The notes beneath the pieces are model-generated. The model saw only the letters and a list, made by a program, of their open reading frames with translations. It was not told the origin of the DNA and did no database searches. From NCBI RefSeq assembly GCF_040640155.1, contig NZ_JBFABE010000006.1:1-64000 (forward strand): a stretch of 64,000 bases of DNA, written 5' to 3'. Position numbers and translations under genes: made by a program. Shown in pieces: positions 1-8,803 of this stretch; positions within the stretch are counted from its first letter, which is position 1, and each line of letters opens with the position of its first letter. Origin of the DNA: Streptosporangium sp040640155 (GTDB lineage Bacteria > Actinomycetota > Actinomycetes > Streptosporangiales > Streptosporangiaceae).

Positions 1-145
1 TCTTTACTATAGCCCCCCCCCCCCCCTACCCCCCCACCCCCGGGCGCACCGCTCACCCCCCCCCCCCGCTCCGCCCCCGTCGGGGGCCGGGGGGCGCCCC
101 GGGCCGCCGGCACGGCCTCGCCGGTCACGTCGGTGCCGGGACCGG
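1..145. other. C-rich low-complexity sequence, no gene
   Basis: This stretch lies past the stop codon of the MmgE/PrpD gene. It is dominated by runs of C (about 14 in a row near position 13, and other runs of 7 to 13) followed by G/C-rich inverted repeats. No open reading frame is convincing. Homopolymer runs this long are prone to sequencing error. Confidence 0.6.
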
Positions 146-1543
146 TCACGAACTCCGGTCGTCGGCCTTCGCGTCCCCCGACACCCGCCGGAGAAGATCG
201 GTCAGCGCGCTCGTCGGCCGCTCGTCCACGTTCCGCACGCAGTCGGCGATCTCGTCGCGCAGCCTGGAGGTGAGGAAGCGCTCGGTCAGCGAGGTGAACT
301 TCGCCAGCGCCGAGGTCCAGTCGGCGGGGCGGCGCCAGTGCCCGGCGTAGTCGCGCTTCTCCCGCTCCAGGACGGTGCCGTCGTTCAGCCGGACACGCAG
401 GAGGCAGCCCAGCTCCTCGGGGAAGCGCTCGGTGTAGCCGCTCTCGGCGCGGATCCGGACCCGGCCGAGCAGGCCCTGGACGTCGTCGGCCACGATGCGC
501 TCCGGCGCGTACTGGGCGGGCAGCACCTGCCCGTCGAGCAGTCCCACGGCGAGCAGGTACGGCAGGGAGTGGTCGGCCTCCTCCTTGGTGGTGATCCGCA
601 TCTTGTCGCCGTCGCTGCCGCCGCCGATGATGTCGTAGGCCACGTCGAAGGTGTCCAGCTCCACCGCGGCGATGTCCGCGGCGGTGAGGCCGTGCTCCGC
701 GCGCAGCTCCAGGGCGGCCTCCAGCGCCGACTGGGAGTGCACCTCGGCGTTGAACCGCTTGACGAACGTCCTGCGGATCAGGTCGAAGCCCTCGTTCTCC
801 CAGTCCACCTCGAACCGGCCCGAGACGGCCTCCATGAGACCCTTGCGGCCGTCCAGGGCGCCGAGGGGGCCGGTGAGCCCGCGGGCGGCGAGGAAGGCCA
901 GGTGGGTCGTGGCCGCCGCCGCGTACGGGTAGGCGAGCCCCTTCCAGTGGGACAGCGCGGTGCGGGTGACGCGCAGCGCGTTGAGCGCCGTACCGGCCAT
1001 GGCCAGGGCGTGCGAGGCCTGGTCGGCGTCCAGGCGCAGCGCGCGCGAGACGCCGGCGCCCGCGGCGTAGCCTGCGTGGGTGGTGTGGTCGAAGTGCCGC
1101 CACCTGACCGCGCCCGCCTCGCCCAGGCGGCACTGCACCTGGTAGGCCACGCCGATGGCCGTGAGCAGCTCGCTGCCCGGCAGGTCGCGGTACTCCGCCG
1201 CGGCGAGCACCGCGCCGATGTTGTCGCTCGGGTGGAAGGTCTCCCCGGGGGCGATGTACGAGTCGTTGAAGTCGAGGTAGCGGACCAGGGCGCCGTTGTA
1301 CAGGGCCGCCTCGTAGGGGGAGGTGCGCCCGCCGCCGATGAGGGAGACCAGGGGCGGGCCGCCGAACTCGGTCAGGTCCTCCCGCAGGATCGCGATCGGC
1401 GACCCGTCCAGGGCTCCGATGGCGCAGCCCAGCGCGTCCAGCAGCCGGATCTTCAGGGTGTCCCGCACGTCGGCCGGGACGTCCTCGAACCTGGCCGAGG
1501 TGGCGAACCTGGCTATCCGGCGGGTCATGGGCTCGTCAGCCAT
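146..1543 (-). CDS. MmgE/PrpD family protein (2-methylcitrate dehydratase-like)
   Basis: A 465-residue protein of the MmgE/PrpD fold, the family of 2-methylcitrate dehydratase and cis-aconitate decarboxylase. The N-terminal stretch (TRRIARFA, then VRDTLKIRLLDALGCAIGAL) and the region RYLDFNDSYI..HPSDNIGAVLAAAEY are typical of the family, and the length is normal. I chose the ATG at 1543 because AGAGAGG sits about 8 bases upstream; an in-frame start at 1591 would add 16 residues of no family similarity. The gene overlaps the end of the citrate-synthase-type gene by 8 bases, so the two are translationally coupled. Together they could carry out condensation and dehydration of a methylcitrate-type cycle using propionyl-CoA. 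The exact substrate is not decided by sequence, since the family is broad and no PrpB lyase is present here. Confidence 0.85.
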   Translation of the reverse strand: MADEPMTRRIARFATSARFEDVPADVRDTLKIRLLDALGCAIGALDGSPIAILREDLTEFGGPPLVSLIGGGRTSPYEAALYNGALVRYLDFNDSYIAPGETFHPSDNIGAVLAAAEYRDLPGSELLTAIGVAYQVQCRLGEAGAVRWRHFDHTTHAGYAAGAGVSRALRLDADQASHALAMAGTALNALRVTRTALSHWKGLAYPYAAAATTHLAFLAARGLTGPLGALDGRKGLMEAVSGRFEVDWENEGFDLIRRTFVKRFNAEVHSQSALEAALELRAEHGLTAADIAAVELDTFDVAYDIIGGGSDGDKMRITTKEEADHSLPYLLAVGLLDGQVLPAQYAPERIVADDVQGLLGRVRIRAESGYTERFPEELGCLLRVRLNDGTVLEREKRDYAGHWRRPADWTSALAKFTSLTERFLTSRLRDEIADCVRNVDERPTSALTDLLRRVSGDAKADDRSS

Positions 1544-2705
1544 GGGGGCGACCTCTCTGTGAAAGGGACGGGACGGGCCGGACGGGCCCACCGGCGAAGG
1601 CGGTGACCGGCCGGATCAATCGGTTCCCCGCGTGCTGTTCGAGCAGGTGGGCTCCCCAGCCGACCAGCCTGGCCATGGCGAACGTCGCGGAGAACATGGA
1701 CCTGGGCAGCCCGACCGCCTCCATGACGAGCGCCGCGTACAGCTCCACGTTGGCGCGCAGCGACCGGCCGGGTTTGACCTCGTCGAGGATGGCGGCCGCG
1801 TGCTTCTCCACCCGCCGGGTGAGGTCGAGGCGATCGCACCCCAGGCGCGCGGCGACCTCGCGCAGGGTGGTGGCCCGCGGATCGACGGTCCGGTAGATGC
1901 GGTGGCCGAAGCCCATGATCCGCTCGTCCCTGGACAGTCGCTCGCGCAGCCACGACTCCACGCGGTCCGGGGCGCCGATCTCGTCCAGCATCTCCAGGGC
2001 GAGGATCGGGGCGCCTCCGTGCAGAGGCCCGCTCAGCGCGCCGAGCGCGCCGGACAGCGCCGACCCGAGGTCGGCGCCGGTGGAGAGGATGACCCTCGCG
2101 GCGAAGGTGGAGGCCGCCATGCCGTGCTCGGCGGCGATGATCAGATACTGCTCCAGGGCGCGGGCGTGCTCCTCGGAGGGAGGCTCGCCGGTCATCATGT
2201 AGAGGGCGTTGCCCGCGTGGCCCAGGGCGGGGTCCGGGGCCACCGGCCGCAGGCCGTTCCTCAGCCGGTGCAGGGCCGCCAGCAGGACCGGCGCGGACAC
2301 CGTGGCCTGGAGCACCTGGCGGCGCAGGCCGGCGTGGTCCAGGTCCAGGACCGGCGCCCAGTCCAGGGCCCTGGCCAGCAGGCAGACGGCCGACTGCAAC
2401 CAGGCGATGCCGTCGGTCCTGTCCCCCAGCCGGGCGAGGCCGGGGAGCAGCTCGGTGACCGCGGGCGGGATCTCGCGCAGGCCCTCGAGCTCCCGCAGGA
2501 AGTCCTCCCGCTGCGCGGCCGTGGGCAGCCGCCCGTCCAGCAGCAGGTACCAGACCTCCTCCAGGCTGCAGGCGTCGGCCAGGTCGATGGCGTCGTGGTC
2601 ACGGTAGCGGTATCGGCCGAGGTGACCGTCCACGTGTGAGATCTGTGTGTGGCACAGGATTATGTCGTTGAGTCCGTACACCACGGGCCGGTTGGGGCCG
2701 CTCAC
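1536..2705 (-). CDS. citrate synthase / 2-methylcitrate synthase family enzyme
   Basis: A 389-residue citrate-synthase-fold enzyme that would condense acetyl-CoA or propionyl-CoA with oxaloacetate. The two catalytic histidine motifs are present: SGPLHGGAP (His about 229) and MGFGHRIYRT (His about 268). The late helix FAMARLVGWGAHLLEQ also fits the family. The third catalytic residue, normally Asp in NVD, is Glu here (RANVELYAAL, Glu about 321); I am unsure how common this is in the subfamily. The GTG start at 2705 is preceded by GGACGGAAG. Longer in-frame readings run into lower-GC, non-conserved sequence that belongs to the divergent promoter region. The partner gene downstream is of the MmgE/PrpD family, which favours a methylcitrate role over the main TCA enzyme. 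Confidence 0.85.
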   Translation of the reverse strand: MSGPNRPVVYGLNDIILCHTQISHVDGHLGRYRYRDHDAIDLADACSLEEVWYLLLDGRLPTAAQREDFLRELEGLREIPPAVTELLPGLARLGDRTDGIAWLQSAVCLLARALDWAPVLDLDHAGLRRQVLQATVSAPVLLAALHRLRNGLRPVAPDPALGHAGNALYMMTGEPPSEEHARALEQYLIIAAEHGMAASTFAARVILSTGADLGSALSGALGALSGPLHGGAPILALEMLDEIGAPDRVESWLRERLSRDERIMGFGHRIYRTVDPRATTLREVAARLGCDRLDLTRRVEKHAAAILDEVKPGRSLRANVELYAALVMEAVGLPRSMFSATFAMARLVGWGAHLLEQHAGNRLIRPVTAFAGGPVRPVPSLSQRGRPHG

Positions 2706-3092
2706 GGCTTCCGTCCCCGGGCCGGCGGGCGGGGGACGCCGCGCCGGCTCCCGGCACCCTTGCTCGCGGCGCGTTCGACGGTGAGTTCGGTATCTGTGAG
2801 TTCCACGGAGAGCGCATCCTCTTATGAATACGATCGGCGACATCGTGAATACGGCGAATACGGTGCGGACGCCTGCGAGGGCAGGCCGGTGGCCATCACA
2901 ACGGCGACGGCGATTAAGGAGAAAGGGTCCTGACCTATCTCCCTTCATGTGGCCGGAGATCTTGTAGGGCCAATGATTACAGCCGTCACCCTAAGTTGAT
3001 CTTTATATTTTCTTGCGGTCACCGGGCTTTCTGGTTTGATGGAATCTGGTGTTTACTGTGAAATTTACGAGGTTTGTCTCGGGGAGGTTCTG
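2706..3092. promoter_or_regulatory. divergent promoter region between citrate synthase and SARP genes
   Basis: A 387-bp non-coding region, clearly lower in GC than its flanks, between two divergently transcribed units. It contains three copies of GAATACG (2826-2832, 2847-2853, 2856-2862). Direct heptamer repeats are the usual target of SARP regulators, but the spacing here (21 and 9) is not the standard 11, so this link is only suggestive. Confidence 0.5.
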
Positions 3093-5513
3093 CTGGAGTT
3101 CTTTCTGCTGGGCCCCGTGCAGGCGAGTGCCACGGGCCGGCTGGTGAATCTGGGGGTGCGCAAGCAGCGGTTCGTGCTGGCGCTGCTCGCCCTGGAAGTG
3201 AACAAACAGGTGACCACCGAGCGGCTGGTCGAGCTGACATGGCCGCAGGATCCGCCCATGACCGCCAGAGGGATGATCCACACCTACATCAGCGGGCTGC
3301 GCGCGGCCGTGGCGGGTTCCGGTGGGAGGCATGCCGGGGTCCGGATCGACCGGGGGCCAGCCGGCTACACCCTGTACTGCGATCCCGGGCGCGTCGACGT
3401 CCACCGGTTCCGCGCCCTGCTCGCCGAGGCCAGGAACGGCGACGACGCGCGGCGGGTGGAGCTGCTGAGCCGGGCGCTGGCGCTGTGGCGCGGGCCCGCG
3501 CTGTCCGGGGCCGCCCCCGAGGAGGTCAGGGAGAACGTGTGCCGGGGGCTGGACGAGTCACGGCTCACCGCCGTCGAGGACCTCGTCGAGGCACGGCTGC
3601 GGCTCGGCCGGCACGAGAGCCTGCTGGAGGAGCTGCTGGCGCTGGCCGCCGAGCATCCGCGCCGTCCCCGCCTGACCGGTGGGCTCATGCAGGCGCTGCA
3701 CCGTGCCGGGCGCACCGCCGAGGCGCTGGAGATCTACGAGCGCACCCGGCAGAGGCTGGGTGAGGAGCTCGGCCTGGACCCTCCGGCCGAGCTGCGGGAG
3801 CTCCACCTGGCGATCATGCGCAACGATTCCGTTCCCGACCGGCCCCCGGCCCCGGCGGGCGAGGCGGCACCGGTCCCGCGGCAGCTACCCGCCGACCTGC
3901 CCACCTTCACCGGCCGCGCCGCGGAGCTGGCCCGCCTGCTCGACATGGTCGGCGACGAGGCGCGGTCCTCGGCGACCGTGGTGATCGGGGCGATCGACGG
4001 CATGGCGGGCGTCGGCAAGACCGCGCTGGCGGTGCACGCCGCGCACCACCTGGCCGCCCGGTTCCCCGACGGGCAGCTCTTCGTCGACCTGCACGGTTTC
4101 ACGTACGGCGTGGCGCCCACCACGCCGACCGACGCGCTGGACGGGCTGCTACGCGCCCTGGGCGTTCCCGGTGAGAGGATCCCCCACCAACTGGACGACC
4201 GCGCCAGCCTGCTGCGGACCACGCTGGCCGGGCGGCGCATGCTGATCCTGCTCGACAACGCCGCCACCGAGAACCAGGTCCTGCCGTTGCTGCCGGGCAG
4301 TCCGGGCTGCGTGGTCCTGATCACCAGCCGGCGCCGGCTGACCGGCCTGGACGACGCTCACAGGATCCGGCTGGACGTGCTGCCGACCGGCGACGCGATC
4401 GCGATGTTCTCCCAGGTCGCAGGGGCGGATCATCCTCCGGAACGGATCACCGAGGTGGTCGGGCTGTGCGGGAGGCTGCCGCTGGCGCTCCGCATCGCCA
4501 CCGCACGCCTGCACGCGCGGCCCGCGTGGACCCTGGCCCACCTGGTCGACCGGCTGCGCGACGAGCGCCGCCGGCTGGCCGAGCTCGAGGTCGGGCAGCG
4601 CAGCGTGACAGCGGCCGTCGACCTGTCCTACCAGCAGCTCACATCCGCCCAGCAGCGCCTGTTCCGGCTGCTCGGCCTGCGTCCCGGGACAGGACCCGGC
4701 ATCCGTGCCGCGCTGCCGGAGGGCGATCCCGGGTCGGGCCTGGACGTCTACGCCGCCGCGGCGCTGATCGACTCCCCCCTCCAGCACGCCGACCGGCTCC
4801 TCGGTGACCTCCTTGAGGCCAACCTCGTCTTCGAACCGGCACCCGGCCGCTACCGGTTCCACGACCTGCTCCGCGTCTACGCGGTGGCCAGGGCCGACGC
4901 CGAGGAGTCCCCGGGCGAGCGGCGGGCCGCCCTGGTCCGCCTGCTCGACCACTACGTCCACACCGCCTCGGAGGCGATGGAGGTCCTGCATCCCCTGGAG
5001 GCGCCGCCCCACCCACCGGGCCGCTCCTCGCCCACCCCGGCCCCACTCTTCGGGGCGCCCGCGGAGGCGGCGCGGTGGATGGAGGCCGAGCTGTTCAACC
5101 TGCTCGCCGCGGCTGAGCACGCGGCCGCGCACGACCTGCCCGTCCACGCCCTGCACCTGTCCATGAGCCTCCACCGTCACCTGCGGAACCACGCCCGCCA
5201 CACCGGGGCCCTCCATGAGCTGGCCCTGCGCGCCGCCCGCCAGGCCGAGGACCTCCCCTGCCGGGCCGAGGCGCTGGTGAGCCTGGGCCACGCCCGCCTG
5301 TGGGCCGGCCGCCCCGGCCGGGCGGAGACCTGCCTGGGGGAGGCTCTGGACCTCGCCCGCGAGATCGGCTACGGCGCCGGCGAGCTCAACGCCCTGACCG
5401 GCCTGGGCCACGTCCACCTGTGGGCGGGGCGCCGGGAGCGGGCCGAGGACTGCTTCCGGCAGGCCCTGACCGTCGCCGGGGAGCTCATCGGAGTCCCGAA
5501 CCGCTCGCTGTGA
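3093..5513 (+). CDS. SARP/AfsR-family transcriptional regulator with NB-ARC and TPR domains
   Basis: An 806-residue regulator. The order is an OmpR-type winged helix at the N-terminus (EFFLLGPVQ, KQRFVLALLALEVN..ERLVELTWPQDPP), a bacterial transcriptional activation domain (VDVHRFRALLAEAR onward), an NB-ARC ATPase with P-loop GMAGVGKTALAVHAA and Walker B RRMLILLDNA, and C-terminal TPR-like repeats (ALVSLGHARLWAGRPGRAE, ALTGLGHVHLWAGRRERAE). Such proteins activate nearby or pathway genes in actinomycetes. The start is unusual: family members begin M-E-F-x-L-L-G-P, and here the matching codon is CTG at 3093, five bases after a perfect GGGGAGG. An upstream TTG/ATG pair at 3036-3041 is in frame but has no ribosome site. 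The TPR array is short compared with many AfsR proteins. It may regulate the divergent citrate-synthase operon. Confidence 0.85.
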   Translation: MEFFLLGPVQASATGRLVNLGVRKQRFVLALLALEVNKQVTTERLVELTWPQDPPMTARGMIHTYISGLRAAVAGSGGRHAGVRIDRGPAGYTLYCDPGRVDVHRFRALLAEARNGDDARRVELLSRALALWRGPALSGAAPEEVRENVCRGLDESRLTAVEDLVEARLRLGRHESLLEELLALAAEHPRRPRLTGGLMQALHRAGRTAEALEIYERTRQRLGEELGLDPPAELRELHLAIMRNDSVPDRPPAPAGEAAPVPRQLPADLPTFTGRAAELARLLDMVGDEARSSATVVIGAIDGMAGVGKTALAVHAAHHLAARFPDGQLFVDLHGFTYGVAPTTPTDALDGLLRALGVPGERIPHQLDDRASLLRTTLAGRRMLILLDNAATENQVLPLLPGSPGCVVLITSRRRLTGLDDAHRIRLDVLPTGDAIAMFSQVAGADHPPERITEVVGLCGRLPLALRIATARLHARPAWTLAHLVDRLRDERRRLAELEVGQRSVTAAVDLSYQQLTSAQQRLFRLLGLRPGTGPGIRAALPEGDPGSGLDVYAAAALIDSPLQHADRLLGDLLEANLVFEPAPGRYRFHDLLRVYAVARADAEESPGERRAALVRLLDHYVHTASEAMEVLHPLEAPPHPPGRSSPTPAPLFGAPAEAARWMEAELFNLLAAAEHAAAHDLPVHALHLSMSLHRHLRNHARHTGALHELALRAARQAEDLPCRAEALVSLGHARLWAGRPGRAETCLGEALDLAREIGYGAGELNALTGLGHVHLWAGRRERAEDCFRQALTVAGELIGVPNRSL

Positions 5514-5554
5514 CCGCACGCCGGGGACGTCCCCGGAGGGCACACACGCGCCCG

Positions 5555-6808
5555 TCACGCCGCGGGCCGCCCCTTCCGGGCGGCCGCACCCCCCGGGAGG
5601 GTCTCGTACATGCGGGCCGCGACCAGCAGGCCGGAGGCGGCGGTGAGCGCGGCGGTGGTCCAGACGACGGAGGTCAGGCCCCACAGGTCGGCGACGACCC
5701 CGGCCAGCAGCGCGCCGACGGCGAAGCCGCCGTCCCGCCACAGCCGGTAGACACCGATGGACCGGGCCCTCCACGACGGGTGGGCGACGTCGCCGACGGC
5801 GGTGAGCAGCGTCGGGTAGACCAGCGCGGTGCCCGCGCCGAGGAGCACCTGGGCGCCGGCCCACACCGGGAAGGTGGAGCCGGAGGCCACCGTGACGACG
5901 GCCACGGCCTGGACCAGCATGCCCGCGGTGATCAGGTGCTTGCGGCCCACGCGGTCGGACCACCAGCCGGTGAGCATCTGGCCGAACCCCCACACGGCCG
6001 GGTACAGGGCGGCCAGCACGCCGATCTCGGCGACGGACAGGCCCCGGGCGGCGAAGATCAGCGGGAAGACGCCCCAGGCGACGGCGTCGTTGAGGTTGTT
6101 GACCATTCCCGCCTGGCTGGCCGCCGACAGGGCCCTGTCGGTCAGGGTGGTACGCCGGACGACCTGCCAGGCGGTCAGATCGGAACGCCCGTGTCCGGCC
6201 GCCTCGAGCCGGGCGTGGTCACGGGTCTCCCGCACGGCCAGCACCGACAGGCCCAGGCCGAGGGCGGCGTAGGCGGCACCGAGCAGGAACGGCACGGGGC
6301 GCAGGCCGTGAACGCTCGCGAGGTACCCGGTGGCCAGCGCGGTCGCCGCGACCGCGACGTACCCGGCGGCCTCGTTGAATCCCATGGCCAGCCCTCGCCG
6401 CTCGGGACCGGCCAGGTCGATCTTCATGATGACGGTCGTCGACCAGGTCAGGCCCTGGTTGACGCCGAGCAGGACGTTGGCCGCCACGATCCAGCCCCAG
6501 GACGGGCCCCAGGCCAGCATCGCGGGCACGGGAATCGCGACGAGCCATCCGGTGACCAGGACGGGCTTACGGCCGTGGCGGTCGGAGAGCGTCCCGGCGA
6601 AGAAGTTGGTGACCGCCTTGACCACGCCGAAGGCGAGGATGAAGGTGAGCGCGCCGCTGTGGGCGGCCACGTGGAAGGTCCGCTCGGCCAGCAGGGGGAG
6701 CACGGTGCGCTCCTGGCCGAGCATGCCGCCGACCAGCGCGTTGACCGCGACGAGCAGGGTGAACTGGGCGAGGTTGGCGCGCAGGCCGAGTCGCAGGGGG
6801 AGGCTCAT
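5555..6808 (-). CDS. MFS transporter
   Basis: A 417-residue major facilitator with 12 predicted membrane segments in two six-helix halves. The signature loops are present: GTLSDRHGRKPVL after helix 2 and GWWSDRVGRKHLI after helix 8. The substrate cannot be read from the sequence. The start ATG follows GGAGCAGACGC. The gene lies downstream of, and in the same direction as, a FadR-type GntR regulator (114 bp apart), so it is a likely target of that regulator. Confidence 0.85.
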   Translation of the reverse strand: MSLPLRLGLRANLAQFTLLVAVNALVGGMLGQERTVLPLLAERTFHVAAHSGALTFILAFGVVKAVTNFFAGTLSDRHGRKPVLVTGWLVAIPVPAMLAWGPSWGWIVAANVLLGVNQGLTWSTTVIMKIDLAGPERRGLAMGFNEAAGYVAVAATALATGYLASVHGLRPVPFLLGAAYAALGLGLSVLAVRETRDHARLEAAGHGRSDLTAWQVVRRTTLTDRALSAASQAGMVNNLNDAVAWGVFPLIFAARGLSVAEIGVLAALYPAVWGFGQMLTGWWSDRVGRKHLITAGMLVQAVAVVTVASGSTFPVWAGAQVLLGAGTALVYPTLLTAVGDVAHPSWRARSIGVYRLWRDGGFAVGALLAGVVADLWGLTSVVWTTAALTAASGLLVAARMYETLPGGAAARKGRPAA

Positions 6809-6922
6809 GCGTCTGCTCCGGGGATCCGCGGTTCCTGAGGCCGTCGAGGTTCGCGGTGCCCGACGTGGCCTACCCCGGGACGGCCGCTCCCAAGCACGCG
6901 AAGCCCGCGCCGGGGACGACGG

Positions 6923-7597
6923 TCAGGCGAGGGTGCTGCGCAGCCACTCCTCGACGCCGGCGATGTGGACCGTGGCCCAGGCCCGCGCCACCTCGGGCTG
7001 ACGGGCGGTGATGGCGTCGCAGATCGCGCCGTGCTGCTCGCGGGTCTTCTCCAGGGCGTTCTCCTGGGTGAGGCCCCGCCAGATCCTGGCCCTGGTCGTC
7101 GGGCCCGAGAGGCTCTCGATGAGGGAGCAGAGCACCGCGTTTCCCGAACCCTCCGCGATGCGCTGGTGGAACTCCAGGTCGTTGGCGACGAGCTGCTCGA
7201 CGCTCGGCTCGGCGGGCAGGTCGTCGAGGAGCCCGCGCAGCCCGGCGACCTCGGCGTCGGACATGGAGGTCGCCGCCATCGCGGTCGCCGCGGGCTCCAG
7301 GATCCGCCGGACCTGGAAGAACTGCAGGACGGTGTCGTCCTGGTGGAAGTCGACCACGAACGACATCGCGTCCAGCAGCAGCCTGGGCTCCAGACTGGTC
7401 ACGTACGTGCCGTCGCCCTGGCGCACGTCCAGCACGTTGATCAGCGCCAGCGCGCGGACGGCCTCCCGCAGCGAGTTGCGCGAGAGGCCGAGACGGTCGG
7501 CCAGGTCGGCCTCCTTGGGCAGCCTGCTGCCGGGGGCGAGCTCGCCGGACAGGATCATCTGTTTGATCCTGTCGATAGCGGCGTCGGTGACCGCCAC
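6923..7597 (-). CDS. GntR-family (FadR/FCD subgroup) transcriptional regulator
   Basis: A 224-residue regulator. The N-terminal winged helix (DRIKQMILSGELAPGSRLP then LADRLGLSRNSLREAVRAL) is typical of GntR proteins. The C-terminal all-helical FCD ligand domain carries the expected D-x3-H near NDLEFHQRIAEGSGN and a later histidine in REQHGAI. FCD regulators usually bind small carboxylates. GTG start with GAGGACGG upstream. A 15-bp palindrome at 7622-7636, just upstream of the start, suggests autoregulation and control of the MFS transporter that follows. Confidence 0.85.
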   Translation of the reverse strand: MAVTDAAIDRIKQMILSGELAPGSRLPKEADLADRLGLSRNSLREAVRALALINVLDVRQGDGTYVTSLEPRLLLDAMSFVVDFHQDDTVLQFFQVRRILEPAATAMAATSMSDAEVAGLRGLLDDLPAEPSVEQLVANDLEFHQRIAEGSGNAVLCSLIESLSGPTTRARIWRGLTQENALEKTREQHGAICDAITARQPEVARAWATVHIAGVEEWLRSTLA

Positions 7598-7621
7598 GCT
7601 GCACCGTCCTCAGGGTTCGCC

Positions 7622-7636
7622 AGACATCCGATGTCT
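7622..7636. promoter_or_regulatory. palindromic operator candidate for the GntR regulator
   Basis: AGACATCCGATGTCT is a perfect inverted repeat with 6-base arms and a 3-base centre. It lies 25 bases upstream of the GntR start codon and overlaps the stop codon of the metallo-hydrolase gene. Position and symmetry fit a GntR dimer site; binding is inferred. Confidence 0.6.
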
Positions 7637-8654
7637 ATGAGTGTATGGCGAAGCGGACCGGGTCGGTCCCCGGCGTCCTGCGGACGAGGCCGCGCACCTC
7701 GAGGGTGCGCAGGTGCGCCGCGGCCTCCCCGGCGGCCATCCCGCGCAGGAAGGGAGGGAAGTCCTCCCAGGGGCGGTTCCAGGTCATCCGCCCGGCGATC
7801 TCCCAGATGGTCAGCGGTTCCCCGGCCTCGGCGAGCAGCTCGGCCAGCCGTCGGAGCTTGTCCTCGTGGTGGACGCCGATCTCGGCCGCCCGCGCCGCCG
7901 TATCAGGAAATATCCATTCATGGGCGGGGAGGGCTTCGAGCTCGCCCAACTCCCTGACCTTCTCCAGTGATCCCAGGAAGTCCGTCAGCGGGTCCACGTC
8001 GGCCCGGTCGTAGGGGTAGATGCCGACGTGCGGGGTGATCGCCGGCAGCACGTGGTCGCCGGTGAAGAGGCGGTCGGCGTCCTCCAGGTGCAGGCAGATG
8101 TGGCCGGGCGTGTGCCCGGGCGTCCAGATCACGCGCAGCCTGCGGCCGGGTACGTCGATCAGCTCGCCGTCGGTCAGCACGCGGTCGGGCGCCGCGGGCG
8201 GCCGGGGACGGCTCCTGGTGACCTCCTCCATCTCCACGGTGCCCGCGCCGGCGCGGCGCAGCATGTCGGCCTGGAAGGCGCGGTGCGTGCTCTCCTCTGT
8301 GGCGCGCATCAGGCCGACCAGCGTGGCGTCGGCCTCGTGCATGGCGATCCAGGCACCCGACTCCTCCCTGACCTGGCCGGCCAGCCCGGCGTGGTCGGGG
8401 TGGAAGTGGGTGACGACCACCCCGCGCACGTCGCGGACGTCCATGCCGGCCGCGCCGAGCCCGTCGCGCAGCGCCAGCCACGCCTCGGGCGCGTTCCAGC
8501 CCGCGTCCACCAGCACCGGGCCCGCCGGGGACTCGATCGCGTAGACCAGGGTGTAGCCGAGCGGGTTGCCGGGGATGGGCACCGGCACGCTCCACACCCC
8601 GCCACCGGTGTCGAACGGACGCTGCTCGCTGTACGGCCTGCGGCGGGACTTCAA
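7635..8654 (-). CDS. metallo-beta-lactamase-fold hydrolase
   Basis: A 339-residue MBL-fold enzyme. The metal-binding signature THFHPDHAG is intact, with further ligands in WTPGHTPGHICLHL, LFTGDHVLP and LPAHEW. The last 80 residues form a helical, winged-helix-like C-terminal extension (RRLAELLAEAGEPLTIWEIAGR) seen in LACTB2-like and related hydrolases acting on thioesters, lactones or nucleic acid. The substrate is not known. The start is TTG at 8654, with AAGGAGC seven bases upstream. The stop codon lies inside the GntR operator, so the gene is just upstream of the gntR-MFS unit. Confidence 0.8.
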   Translation of the reverse strand: MKSRRRPYSEQRPFDTGGGVWSVPVPIPGNPLGYTLVYAIESPAGPVLVDAGWNAPEAWLALRDGLGAAGMDVRDVRGVVVTHFHPDHAGLAGQVREESGAWIAMHEADATLVGLMRATEESTHRAFQADMLRRAGAGTVEMEEVTRSRPRPPAAPDRVLTDGELIDVPGRRLRVIWTPGHTPGHICLHLEDADRLFTGDHVLPAITPHVGIYPYDRADVDPLTDFLGSLEKVRELGELEALPAHEWIFPDTAARAAEIGVHHEDKLRRLAELLAEAGEPLTIWEIAGRMTWNRPWEDFPPFLRGMAAGEAAAHLRTLEVRGLVRRTPGTDPVRFAIHS

Positions 8655-8700
8655 CGGTGGTGCTCCTTACCGGCGCCCCGCGAAGGGCGCTCCTTGCCGG

Positions 8701-8803
8701 CGCCGTTCACGGGCGCTGTTCATCGGCGCGTCTTCCCGCGCCCTTCACGGACGCCCTTCACAGGCGCCGTTCACGGGCGCCGTTCACGGGCGCCGTTCAC
8801 AGA
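8701..8803. repeat. eight tandem copies of a 13-bp unit at the fadA5 3' end
   Basis: Units such as CGCCGTTCACGGG repeat about eight times with small changes (CGCTGTTCATCGG, CGCCCTTCACGGA and so on). The last unit contains the TCA that is the thiolase stop codon on the minus strand, so the array looks like decayed copies of the gene end. Confidence 0.85.

Noticed and set aside
1..145. Telomere-like chromosome end because of the C-runs
   Set aside because: A C-run at a window edge is not evidence of a terminus, and no set of palindromes typical of linear actinomycete ends is seen.
338..1606. Long plus-strand reading frames opposite the MmgE/PrpD and citrate-synthase genes
   Set aside because: They are antisense shadows caused by high GC. 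They lack ribosome sites and family features, and the minus-strand proteins are clearly conserved.
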